Source: Galaxea fascicularis (lineage: Eukaryota > Cnidaria > Anthozoa > Scleractinia > Euphylliidae). From it: DNA of 64,000 bases. Position numbers and translations under genes: made by a program. Shown here in pieces: positions 47,801 to 61,600 of the stretch. The stretch is taken from positions 21,740,635-21,804,634 of the forward strand of contig OX419341.1 of NCBI GenBank assembly GCA_948470475.1, given 5' to 3'. The notes below the pieces were generated by a model. That model was not told where the DNA came from. It saw nothing but the letters and a program-made list of their open reading frames with translations, and searched no databases. Position 1 is the stretch's first letter. Each line of letters opens with the position of its first letter.

Positions 47801-49602
47801 TTAATATAACCATTTTCTTAAAAGGGGCAAGTTTGGTAGACAGAAATCTAGCAAATCTACATAATAGACGTGTTTTCACCGTGAGACATTTTCACAGTTT
47901 TTTTTATGCGTGGTACCATATTTACGCAGCATCATTAAGGCTGCAAATGTAAGGATTTAGTTGGGAATCCCAAAAATAGGTAATCATCGGAACTGTCTGT
48001 CTTAGCCTACAAGCTAAAACTGATTCACTTGAATTATTCTTCGATTTCACCCACGTGACAAGGCGGCCACGTTGGTGGTCAATACAATACAATTTTTTTT
48101 CGTGGAATTTGCATAAAAATAAAGTTTAGTTTCTCAGAGGAACGACAGACTATTGTTCTTGACCACCAACATAGTCGCCATGACGTCACATGCAGTATAG
48201 CAATTGCAGGACAGACGTAAGAGGACGTTTATTATATACTATTCAAACATCATATGGGTGTATTTAAACTTCAAGAAGTCCCCTCGTCTTTGAAAAGGTC
48301 TCTAGTTTCGTAAATTTCACATACAACATTTCCAAAATTTGCAATGCAATCTGCGTCTGCTATGTTAGAAAGCTCCCGCTTTTGAGCTGAAAACAACTAA
48401 AATTCACATTTGCCAGCCAGCTGGCCTTCCCGGCTGAGACATCTAGAACATTGTAGAAAATTTGCATGACTTAAGAAGTTGGAAAAGGTAAAACAGGTGA
48501 AAATAGGCAAACATCCGCGGGTTGAATGAGAAATACCATTATCAGAGGAATACCATTATCAGATGACCTGTAAGGACCCCGCACGCACTTTAATCGGAAA
48601 ACGATTAAGAAAGTCACGATTTGAGAGCCGTACTCGAAAGCGTGAGCAGGGCCGCAAAAAGTCGTCTGTTCTCGCCGATCGTGTACGGCCCACGGGAAAT
48701 ACGAGTGAGGTCTTTATTGCCCGTTAAAGAAAAGAAAGAAAAAAGTAAGAACGGGACGAGTGTATGAAAGGAAACGCAAGGTGGCCATATGATAAAGCCA
48801 TGCAAAAAAAAAAAAAAAAAAACGAAACAAAAGGTAATTCAAAGAGCAAATTGCAATGAAAAATTTCTATTTCTCGAGTTATGTTAGTTCAGAAGTATTC
48901 CATTTCCCAACACTCACCACTCACGCTCATCGTTATTTAGATATGGGAAAATTGATCGAGCGCTTTCAGGCAGGTGGAACGCATAACTGCTCAACACGAA
49001 AGAAGGGCGGGAGGGTGGGTCGTTCCACCTTGCTCCTTGGCGCTGATCAGAGACTGAGCGGAGAGTGAATGTCCGCGTGCCAGAATTTATAAACACCCTC
49101 AGTGATTTAGAACCCCTCTGCGTACGCATACTATCATATAAAGTGGATGTTATTTGATGTTCAGACTTCGCGCTTCATCCTTGAATGTTGTGAATAGAGG
49201 AAGATTTACATGAGCGTTTGCTACTGAGTTCACTAGCTTGCGTACTTTCGCTCACCCTTGTGCTTGGGTTAGAGTCGCGTGCTGTAACTGTCCATCATTT
49301 CATACCCTTTTCAGGTCATAAATGGGCATCCGTAACTGTAATTAATTTTCAAGTTAAACGTCTTCAAGTTTCCGCATTGTCCTTTTTCATTCCTTAGGAC
49401 GTAGCCTTCAACACAGAACAACATATGAACAGACAATCTGCATACAAACTTATTCGATAAAGAAATTGGGCATAGCTTCAACAAAGACCTCATACCATCA
49501 GCAGCGATTCCATCAGTAAAACTGTTATTCGAGGGATATCTATTTTGTAGCCTAGTGCTATCCAAAGAAAGATAATCTCGATACTCGTTAAGTGCATGGA
49601 AA
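44832..49602. other. Long gene-free stretch before the receptor gene
   Basis: No coding region recognised. Small features only: a cluster of ggttat/ataacc inverted phrases at 47716-47815 and an inverted-repeat element at 48045-48220 (ends near cacccacgtgac and gtcacatgcag; inner arms ttggtggtcaa / ttgaccaccaa). Promoter elements of the receptor gene presumably lie at the right end but none is evident. Confidence 0.4.
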
Positions 49603-52600
49603 ATGTATCCTGGCCGTTTTCTTATACAACTGAGTGTAATCCTCGCGGTCGTTTCGTTGCATGCGTCTGGTACAATAGGTCCCGAGTACTGTCAGAAGGG
49701 TAACTACCGAGAGATTAACGATCCACGGCGCAACGTGAAGAATATGTGGATACAAGGACGAGGACAACCTGTGCTGAGCGACAACAATCTTGATCCAGGA
49801 TGGTACCGTTTTTTAAGTGGGGGAAAGATACCCACAAAAAGAGTCAGCTCTAACCACTGTGGCACAATATTTCCGGTTTGGTTAGATGGCAACACTACAA
49901 AACCTCCCTCAAGCCCCAATGATCCAGTGACCATCATGCCAGCCTGCAGTCCTCGCGGCATAGAAGAAAAATGTTTGGACGACATAAGCGTCAAGTTTTG
50001 CCCTGGAAACTTTTACGTTTACTATCTCAAACCTACCGTAAATTTCAGTGCCTACTGCACCGGTAAGGAACTTATAGGTTATTACAAATTGTTTTGCACA
50101 GTGTTTGTTTCTTAATTGAAAGGGAGACGGGTGAGTGGGATGGACGTTTTTCCCCGCCCTTTTAGAACTCCGATCCGAGAGGATGAATGTTATATTAGTG
50201 AACGCAAAGTGTGATAGAACTTAAAGGATCTTTCAAATAATACACTAATTAGAGCTGAGCCTTTAAGTTCGCAAAAAGTCCCATACATTTCGTTCACCAG
50301 GATTACATTATAAGGCATAGAATGGTGTGTCAAGCAAGGAAGAGCAAAAAGTATAAGTTTTTGCAGAAGTGGGTTTTATTCAACTGGCACCTCTTTAAAA
50401 CCTCTGTTTTCAATAGATATTCGCAAGGTGCAGCTCTGTTGTTGTAGGGCTAGGTTCCATTGCTTTGATTTTTTGTCTGTTGTTTTTGCGACCTATCCTG
50501 TGAGGTCTTTCGAAAGAGGAAGGTCGCCCGGGGAAAGGTGCCAAGTAGGATTCCCAAGGTGATCGGAGATGGAAGATATGGGGGGAGGTGAGTAGGTGTT
50601 TGGATTCAGGCAGTAGGAGACTCATGGGTATACTCATATATATATATATATACTGATATATTCTCAAAATCTCAACCTCTGAGAGGTTGAGATTTTGAGA
50701 ATATATCCCACTCTTCTCCTTTTTGGCGTCTAACTGTGTTTGATTTTTGTATTCATGTTCATGTGTGTAACAGAATTTACAGTTTCGCGGCCAATGGTCA
50801 ATATCACCGAATTGCAGTGTGGCCAATTAAAAGTTGCTCCTTTCGAAGTTGCTTCTTCTGAAGACGATTTAATTCCAGCAGCCGGCTTCCATGTTGAGCT
50901 AAGAAAAAAAGGTCGCATATGGCGGAACTGCACTATCTTTCCCGCAAATAGCAGCTGTTTGTTCGAAGGCCTCAAAAGTGAAACAGAGTATGAGACTCGT
51001 GTGCGAGGTTTCAACCTGGAGCAAACCAGTGATTGGACGAACGAGACAACAACAACGGGCTTTATAGGTAGGCAGATAAGATAACACTTTAAGAACCATA
51101 GATTTTGCGATAAATCAGCGACCATGTTTGAAGTCAAATTAAGTTCTGTATGATACGGACAACAATAGCCACATTATGAGTTAAAACAATCTTGAAGCAG
51201 TCAGAAACGTAAATTTGTGCCTTGAAGTAACATTCTGGTTGGTGTTGCTGTCGTGATAGCCTTGAATCTCTGTACCAGTACTTAGCATTCCGTCCCCCTT
51301 TTTCGTCCGCCTTTCTGTCCCTCTTTTTGCCTTTTTGCACCTGGCTCTGTAAGTGCCCCTTCCATGCCTCCTTCTAGGACTCATTTGTGCCTAGCCATAC
51401 CCCTATTCTACTCGCCTGCCATATGTTATCACAATTCCTTGAGTGGTCTGTGACTCCGCTCTTCTCCCTCATTAGGGCCACCGAACGCTCCTCGGATATT
51501 AAACAACGAGACGGAATTGTCTGGAGCAAATGGCACGGTACTGTGCACGTGGACGCGGCCCCCACAGGGAAATTGCGAAATCGTGATGTACACATTGAGT
51601 TACAGGGCGACAAAACCAACTCCTGACCAATTCTCTACAGATATAAACATTACTGGTGCCAATATTACCAGTTACGAGCTGCACCTGCAGCACAGCAGGT
51701 CGTACAAAGTCTTTGTGTACGCTTGGAACAAACTGGGGCGCAGTGGGAAAAGTGAACAATGGCGTATCAGAACAAAGCGATGTACGTAATTCATAATGGT
51801 TTGAAAAACAAATCATTTACTCGGCACTAAACGTTCCTGTACTTTCAATTATCTCTTTGAAACCGGCAGCACCATCGTAAAGACAGCATACGATTCGCTG
51901 TATCACACTTGAAGATGTCGGCACACTGATTTGAACAGATTAGGAAAAAAACACATACGTTTGCTGGAATCAGTTTAAAACACATTTGATACTGATGAGA
52001 CTTATCGGAAATGTTTCCAAAACCTTTGATTTTGCCTTGCGTTTGGCACACAAACGAGGAGGCAGGATGGCCGAGTGGTTTAGGGCGCTGGATTTCAATG
52101 CGGTGACCCGGGTTTAAATCCCGCTCTAGCCACTACCTGGTGTTGTTCTGGGTTCGTGCCTAGTTTAACTCCCCGGTCATCCTTGTGAATAGCCAACTGG
52201 TCTGCCTCCCGCTAGTTGGGATTCTTAACTCTGTTGTTTCCATTTGTATTGTTTGTTTCATTGTCCCTGAAAAGCCCCTCTAGGGGAGTGGTCAATTAAA
52301 TATTTATTTTATTTATCATTTACACAAAATGTCCTAGTGGCAAGAGAAAAATAAGAGCAACCTAAGGCTGGTTTTCATTACCGCATAAGCACAAGCATAA
52401 GCATATATGCACAACCGTAAGTGAAAACAGCCATGACATAAGCATAAGCATATATGCACAACCCTAAGTGAAAACAGCAACGGCATAAGCATAAGCATAT
52501 ATGCACAACCGTAAGTGAAAACAGCAACGACATAAGCATAAGCATATATGCACAACCGTAAGTGAAAACAGCAACGACATAAGCATAAGCATATATGCAC

Positions 52601-55600
52601 AACCGTAAGTGAAAACAGCAACGACATAAGCATAAGCATATATGCACAACCGTAAGTGAAAACAGCAACGACATAAGCATAAGCATATATGCACAACCGT
52701 AAGTGAAAACAGCAACGGCATAAGCATAAGCATATATGCACAACCCTAAGTGAAAACAGCAACGGCATAAGCATAAGCATATATGCACAACCGTAAGTGA
52801 GAACAGCAACGGCATAAGCATAAGCATATATACACAACCGTAAGTGAAAACAGCAACGGCATAAGCATAAGCATATATGCACAACCCTAAGTTAAAATAG
52901 CAACGGCATAAGCATAAGCATATATGCACAACCGTAAGTCAAAACAGCAACGACATTAGCATAATCATAGGCAAAAACAGCGGGAAAACGAACAAACCCC
53001 AAATAAGCCTGGTTTTCACTATTGACTCAAACACAAGCAGAAGCACAAGGATCAAAATTTTTCACTTTCTCTGTGCTTGCGCTTGCGTTTGCGACGCTAG
53101 TGAAAACAAGGCCTTACCCTTTCCCATGCAGTTTATTCCCATGCATTTAGATGTACCAAATTAAAGATGCATATTTGTAATTGTTTTTATGACAGACGCT
53201 CCAGACCAACCTATTTTGCAATCTGATTACATTAGAGGCTGCACTTCCATCGGTGTAAACTGGAGCGCACCCGCCCGTGAGGCACTGGGAGGACCCATAA
53301 CTGAGTACCTTCCCCAGATAAGAATAGCCAATTCTGAACAACTTTGGATCAACTGGACTGCATTTAACAACACACAACAGAATTCCTGTCTGTTTACAAA
53401 TCTGAATCCAAACACGAACTACGAAGTGCAAGTGGCAGCAAGGAATCAATACGGATATGGTTCCCCATCTGAAATATTGACAGCCTCGACAATCCAAGCA
53501 GGTACCAAAACGTCACGGGATAAAATATGAACAGTTCATTAGGACCAGATGGAAAGAAGCATTCCCTCTTTCTTTCCTTGTGTGCGTTCCTTCTTTCCTT
53601 TATTCTCTTGTTTATACATGTATTTACTTTCTGATAGCTATGCTTATTCCAATTGCAGACATTCCTGGGCATCCATTTATTAAAAATGTTACACAGGACG
53701 AATGTGATGCTGTGATAAAGTGGTCCATGCCTAAAAAAATACTGTCGAACGGCTGCCCAATACTCTTTTACAAAATCACCTACAGGAAATCAAGTTTTGG
53801 AGACCAAGAGTCGAAGGAAGTCACTGTCGCCAACACAGGTGTCAATCAGAAAAAGCTATCCTTGGAATGTAACACGGCCTATAACTTTCAGGTCTCGGCT
53901 GTAAATAAGGTAGGGAGTGGACATCCTTCACAACTGTGGAAAGCAACCATAGGAGAAGACAGCACTCAGAAAACCACCCCACCTGAAGGTATGACATGGA
54001 CATCGGCGATTTTCTAGCCGGCCTCTTGCGTTTGACAAAGGAGTGACAGCGAGAGCGAGAGCGAGAGCGAGAGCGACAGCAACAGCGACAGTGACAGTGA
54101 CAGTGACAGCGACGGCAACAGTGACAGTGACAGTGGCAGTGGCAGTGACAGTGACAGTGATAGTGATAGTGATAGTGACAGTGAAAGTGACAGTGATAGT
54201 GACAGTGACAGTGACAGTGATAGTGACAGTGACAGTGGCAGTGGCAGTGACAGTGACAGTGACAGTGACATTGACAGTGACAGTGAAAGTGACAGTGAAA
54301 GTGACAGTGATAGTGACAGTGACAGTGACAGTGATAGTGACAGTGACAGTGACAGTGAAAGTGACAGTGACAGTGACAGTGATTGTGATAGTGAGAGTGA
54401 GAGTGACAGTGACAGTGATAGTGATAGTGACAGTGATAGTGATAATGACAGTGACAGTGAAAGTGATAGTGACAGTGAAAGTGATAGTGACAGTGACAGT
54501 GAAAGTGAAAGTGAAAGTGAAAATGAAAGTGACAGTGAAAGTGAAAGTGAAAATGAAAGTGACAGTGACAGTGACAGTGAAAGTGATAGTGACAGTGAAA
54601 GTGACAGTGAAAGTGACAGTGACAGTGATGGTAACAAGATTTGATAAGGCGATCATAACACAATAATCAATCTTTTTTAGACTTCTCAGATTCTCCTCTG
54701 ACGAGTATCCAGTTTGTCTTTATAATTGTTGGTTCGGCTCTGTTTGTCGTACTGTTGATCATTGGTGTTTGTTACCACAAAAAGAGGAATCAAAGGCGCA
54801 AGAAGAGGTGAACTCCTTGTTATAGTAACCAAGCTTTGGTTATATACGTTTATCTTTACCACAAGTCTGACGCAGCACAAAAGCTAGATCTCTCATTCTA
54901 AAGCTTTGGTATACTTGCCTTTTAAAACTCGGACAAAAAGTGTTTTGATCTCGATTACTATGCAAAAGATGGCTTTCTTCGTACCTTTTCTTCATGCAGA
55001 TAAAATGATTTAAGGTAAGTTACGGACCGAATTTTTTCCCGCTCGCGTGTGGCCGAAGCGCGGAGCGCGCTGCCCATAAATCAAAGGGAAAAAACCAGGA
55101 TCCGTAATTATAACTTACAGTACGGACCGAGAAAACGAGGTTAGTAAGATATTTATTATATCTCTGAGGTTAATCAGGTGCGCGCGAAAGGAAAGTTTCA
55201 AATTTAACGAGCCGTACAGTAGCCCTCAAATCTGACCAATCACAGCACGCGTATACTAACTGAGAGATATAATATAGTATTTTATAAGGTGAAGTTCAGT
55301 TATCAGAACGTGCCAATTATTTCTTGTATGAAAAAAAATTCCAGTTTATTATATCTGTAAGTTAGTACACGCGCTGTGATTGGTCAGTCAATTGGTTCCT
55401 TTCCTGCGTGCCCGATTAACCTCAGGGATGTAATAAATATCTTACTCACTTTCTCGGTCCGTACTGCAAGTTACGGATCCTCGTTTTTCCCGTTGACTTG
55501 TGGCCCCCGCGCTTCGCGCTTGGGCCATAAGCGAACGGGAAAAAACTCGGCCCGCAACTTACAGTGCGGACTTTGAACTCTATTAGAAAGAGATATTCAT

Positions 55601-58600
55601 TGTAATAATAAAAAAATTCATACGGATCCTTTCTTTCCTTTTAGGACCACAAAGAAATTTACAGTATTGGATCACTGCGAAATCCCCCCAATCAGAACAA
55701 AGATCATCAAAGAGTTGGGTCAAGGAGCATTTGGCAAGGTCCACAAAGCAAAACTGGAGGACGGCATGGAGTACTTTGGAAGTCATCAAGACTGGGTTAA
55801 AACGAAAAAGAAGCAGAAGATTGTTGCTGTTAAAGAATTGCATGGTGGGCTTGATAATTGTTTTCTGACCATTGTTTATGTTACTTGATAGAACACCAAT
55901 AAAAGGGAAGATGGATTTATGTGGTGCCTTCACTCGCATAATTACAATAGAAATCCGTTAAACCTAGCCTACTGCTGAACATGCCCGTTCTTAAAATACA
56001 AGTGGTGGAACAGAGAATTAACTCTGAAGTGTAAATTAAAGTGCTAATAGAAACCCATGAAAAACCCGCTGGGCGTTAGCCCTAGTAAAGGGTATCAGGG
56101 AACCACACGAGGCAAAGAAAAAATTCTTATGACCTCGGTGAGAATCGAACCCACGACCTCCGGATTAGATCTACCGTTGCTCTGCCGACTAAGCTACGGT
56201 TCCCTGATACCCTTTACTAGGGCTAACGCCCAGCGGGTTTTTCATGGGTTTCTATTAGCACTTTAATTTACACTTCAGAGTTAATTCTCTGTTCCACCAT
56301 GTACCACTTGTATGTGCATGTTTATAGTGCTACGCGGCACAACATATATATGTACCCTTACGTTCTTAAAATAGACTCCTCTAATTCGCTTGGAGATGCA
56401 ACGTTGTTTTGTAGCTCCAGATCGAATTAAAGCGGGCAAAGTCAACCTTAAACAATGTTACTGACAACTTGCAACATTTAAGTCCATGAATCGTCAAATT
56501 TTATCGCTGTGTTTTGATCTAAGGGCGCGTGATCACTTTCAGCTGGCTGCGGGGATTTAATGTTCTTATGCCGGTGTATTGGAGTTTTTAGGTACTATTG
56601 CCGTTATTTCATCCTACCAATATCGCAGAAAGTTTGGTGAGAATTACGATTGTTGTTTATTCACAGATCAGAGTCTTAGTATGTTTGAAATGGGATGTTA
56701 TAAGGTGCTACAACTTATTATAATAGAGCTACAGATCGGTGACTTGAACGTCCGATGTCTAGTACTCAGTTTATTTGATTATTTTTTGATTTGACCTTCC
56801 GTGACCAAATGTCAGCGCCGAGGGTTAACGATTTAACCCTTTTTATTTATTTATTTACTTACTTTTAATCTAAGATTTTGCAGTTGAACATTGTTATTGG
56901 CAAGTTGCAGACGATTCTCGTCTGCAATTACTCATTTGTTACCGATAACGCCAGATAATCGAGTATTTTCTTTGCTATCAAGAAAACGCTAGCGAAGAAG
57001 AGAGAAGGGAATTTTTGGAAGAGATAGAACTCATGAAGCAAGTGGGTAAACATCAGAATGTGTTGAGTTTTCTCGGATGTTGGACCACAACTAAACCGCT
57101 CCTTCTCATTATTGAGTACATTCCACACGGAGACTTACTTCATTGGCTGCGGCGCAAGAGAAGTCAGGTATTGTTAATAACTTCTATGTTAGTGTGGCTT
57201 TCTGTGTTACTTTACATAGCAGTATAAACATAGACACACCACAGTTTTTTGTAATTCTTTCCGCGAAGGATCTGAGTGTTTGAATCAGTCTTAACATCTC
57301 CTGTCGGATTGAAATGTGGCGAAAATCCTAACTTATCTTTGGCGAAGTGTCCCTTGAGAATTTTTTTAAAATGGATAGATGTTACGTCTCTTTTCAAGGT
57401 AGGTGGGGAGGGCGAATATCCCGTATTATTAAAAACTGAACTCCGGATATTAGATTTCCAGCGTTTTCATTGGCTTCCCTGGATCAGTATTTGATAATAA
57501 CTGCATTTTTAATACACCGGCACAATTTAAGTAACTGATTTGAAAAATCAATGTTACACATTAATGTACCTAAATCGTCAGCACATGTTTCTCCCAAATT
57601 GGTCACTTAATTTATGTCCAGATTGGCATTTGTGAATTTCTTTTACTTGAAAACACCTCTTCTTTGTAGATAAGCGGCTCTACCATGAAAGTGGATGTGA
57701 CAAGGCCCAGAACAAAGAAGCTGTATGCTGAAACAAGGCCACATAGCACAACTTCTGATCAGGTATGGGTTATACCAAAGGCTCCCTCTCAAACTGTCAT
57801 GGGGTTCGTTAATGGTATGGTGAGAGTAATGCATATTCGTAGTGGCGGCTAACAGTTTCTCTGTCGGATGACATTGCCTAAGTACAATAGAAATCACTCT
57901 TTTGATTACCTCAGCCATTTTGGAACTTCATCTTTTAGGACAGCCTTGCCGATGAGACAAACTTAGAAGTGCGGATTGAGACGTGTGGACCCTCTCATGG
58001 AGTTTCGCTGGCAGAAGAAAGACAAGCTGATGTCAGTGTCAGCAATGAATGTGGCATAACCCCGCTTGAATTTTCGGCAGCAAACCAGGAGGAGGACGCA
58101 CCAGTTGATGATGAATGCGATGAAGATTGTGAATCGTTGAATCCAGTTGATCCGATGACATTTGCGTGGCAAATAGCTAGGGGCATGGTAAGTGAATTGA
58201 TCATAACCTGTGATAAAGGACCCGAGATTCGTCACAGACTAAACATAATTCAGCCAATTCTTCGTTCAAAACATCTACCGCCATTGCTCTGTTGAAATGT
58301 CACATCATTCCATTTACCCCACCCCACCTCCTTCTCCTCCCCCCCCCCCCCACCCCCATACTAATATCATCTACACAACATTTTCAGGGCTATCTTTCTG
58401 AGAAAGACCTTGTTCACCGGGACCTAGCAGCGAGGAACATTCTCGTGGGACACGGTAAACGAATGAAGATTGCAGACTTTGGCTTGATGCGGCAGATGTA
58501 CCACGGGGTGTATGAAGTCGAAAAGCAGAAGAAACTGCCAATCAAGTGGATGGCTCCGGAATCGCTCTACGATCAAATATTCACCACCAAGAGCGATGTG

Positions 58601-61600
58601 TATGTTATAACTTAAAGTTACAGTGCGACTTCTTCAACCAAGGCCACCCAGGAAAATTTCCTGCAAACTAGCCAATGAGAATCTCACATCGGAACAATGG
58701 ATTTTGACAGAATTTATTAAGTATGACAAATTCACTATCGAAGCACAGCAAAATTCAAGTTGCAGTTATTCTGTTGTTCCATCTCTAGAACATTATTGGC
58801 CAATTTGTAAAAAAATTCTTGGGTGCCTTGGTCGGAGTAGTTGCACTGTAATTAGAGGGCACTGTAAACAAATTTCACCACCATAGAGGAAGTCTTGCGA
58901 AATTTGTTGGGTTTGCGATTTGTTTGTTATTGTTGTGGCGCGCGGATCCATCCATACATACACACATAAACTTTATTTTACCTCGAATTTTGGAGTAGCT
59001 CAAAGGAGCTAATATCTTTGAGAGACCAGCAGCACCAGGGGTCGTCACAGCCAGGGTTCGTTACGTCCTTAGTGGTTCTTTAACGTCCCACAGAATCGAT
59101 TATGAAGAGTTGTGAAACGGGACCTCCGGCTTATCGTCCTTAATCCGAGAACCATTTGCAGATGCGCAAGCTATTGCAAAGGACGCACTTTCTCTTCAGT
59201 TATTTAAAGACCCTGAGTGTTGGTTCGGTCGGGGATTGAACCCACGACCTCCCGCACGACTGGTGGAAATAGAACTCCAACATGGCAGCAAGTGCGAAAT
59301 TAATTAACAATCAGAACAATGAATTGGCCACCGTTTGCCGTTTGCACGATTCAACTGGAGTTCTTATGTGTGTGTGTGTGTTTTTTTGTTTTGTTTTGTT
59401 TTTTCAATCAGGATCGAGGTCTCATGGTCACCTTGGGAAACCTTAACAAAGCTTCAGGGTAAACCGCTTATAGAAACCGCTTATAGAAATCGAATTAATC
59501 ATTATCCATCATACCTCCTCCTTTTAATACTAGCCATTTCAGTAAGCTTATCATATCCTGTCCATTAAAATTCAGCTGGATTTATTGTTTTCCAACAGTC
59601 AAGATAATGTGTACCTCCGAACTTTCTTTTCAGGTGGTCTTATGGAGTCGTAATGTGGGAAATTGGAACCCTGGGTAATTAATAAATTTATTACTACTGC
59701 TACAGTGTTTTTGTGTTATTTTGCTTTGTTCTGTCATTGCATGTTTGTTTATTTAAGTTTCTTTTTTACTGTTTTTTTTTAGTTTACAAGTCGCTAAATG
59801 TGACGTTTTTCCTTTAAAGGGGGTGAGGGTTTTGCTGTTTTCTGACCCAAATTGCTAATTATGACCTTTACCGGCTCATCCCAAAACATTTCTTGAAATG
59901 TAGGAGAAAGATATCAATCAATATTTTGCAGAAAAACCATCTATGGAACATTTTTGGCTATGAATTCAGAATTCAGTTGAAAAACGTTAGGCTAACTTTT
60001 TTTCAAAATGCAACCATTTCCATCCTTGCCATGCGTAACAGAAGACAGTTTTTAGTCTCAATGTAGTAACAAAGTGCTCAGTAAATAAACGGTTTGATTA
60101 TTTTTTGGTTAATCCTTATTTGAAGACTATTGTTTAGCATCTTACAGTCGACTGAAATAGCATGACACTGCTCCTTTAAGCTAAACTTCACTAATTACCA
60201 GCCAGTTATTACTGTACCGTCACAGTTATATTCCACGCGTTGAGGTTTTAGGACTTTAATACCACAGCGCTTTTAGGTACCTAAAAATACACAACTCGAG
60301 TTCTTAATTTCTCAATTAAACAACTCGGATTTTTGCGTTAGAAATCCGAGTTGTGTATTTTGGAGATTAAACAACTCGAATTTTTGCGTTATAAATCTGA
60401 GTTGTTCAACTGAAAAATTGACAACTCGGATTTTTGCGTTAGAAATCCGAGTTGTGTCTTTTGGAGATTAAACAATTTGCATTTTTCCCTTGAGAATCCG
60501 TTGTTTATTTGAAAAGATTTAACAACTCAGATTTTGTGACAAACATGTGAGATGAAAATGTCAATCAATCGAAAACAAAAATGTTTTAGATGTCCTATAT
60601 GGGCCACGGTACTTAGGGGTCACACAATTTGCTGTAGTTTACACATTTAAAACTTCATCATCGTCGCACTTTTTCCCTCCCTCATTAACTACAGAAACTT
60701 AATATTTCACAGGTGGTTCACCGTATCCACTGTTAAACAACGCTGAACTCATGAGATTGCTTAAGACAGACTATCGAATGGAAAAACCTGAATTCTGTTC
60801 GGATGTATTGTAAGTTGACACCTTTTTTAACGATCATGAAAATGAATACTTTCTTAAATTTAGGCTCCAGCTCGATTTGACCCAATGATGAATACTACGG
60901 CAACTGTTAAGAGACTGTGTGGCAATTTCCTCAGTGGCATTTATTTAACAAGCTGCTAGAGGCAATTGTGCTGATGGAAATCCAAAATGTCTCTTAAACT
61001 TTGTTGAAGTTTCTTCTACTAGTGCAGTGAGCTATAATTGCCCTAGCAACAAATGGTCAATTTGGAAACGATTAAAACTTGAAAGGAAGCAGGTGTTTTT
61101 TTTTTGTTTCAAGTTTCATGTTTCATGTCTTATAAAGATCATCAGAAATCAATTCTGCTTTATTCTCCTTTTATTGAAGAACTAACCTTATGTCTCATGC
61201 TCAATGACCAATTTTATAAATAAATGTTCTTAGGTTTGATATAACCCGTATTGTTATTGCAACGATAACACAGTGGGGCTTTTAGACACCAGGAACCCAT
61301 AACCCATTACCAGTTATGAGTCAGAGGTGCATCCCGACCGGCAAACAGGGTTTCCTTTTAGATTAGGTTTTAGCATTGTGTTAGAGGTGCGATTTCAATT
61401 GTGTTTCGTAAAGCAAAATCCTGAGTGACAGTAATAAACTGACCAATCACCACAGATGTAAACGGCGTGATGAGCCAATCAGAATTCGTAGCAGTTGCAT
61501 GTAGCCGGTGCCAGGCGCGGGAAAATGCGTGCATGAGCGAGTGAATTGATTTGGTTTTGCTTCTTACTGCATGAAAACTGGCGCGGGGTTAGTCAACCAA

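Noticed and set aside
52334..52929. Minus-strand frames of about 180 codons (Cys-Leu-Tyr rich), and a possible CRISPR-like array
   Set aside because: Pure product of the 47-bp tandem repeat, which has no unique spacers and lies in an animal gene intron.
53842..54666. Several open frames of more than 200 codons on both strands
   Set aside because: They are made only of dipeptide repeats from the hexanucleotide array in a receptor intron; no unique sequence is encoded.
56105..56197. Functional tRNA gene
   Set aside because: A- and B-box motifs are present but the surrounding 101-nt arms replace a normal acceptor stem context; more likely a SINE-type element.
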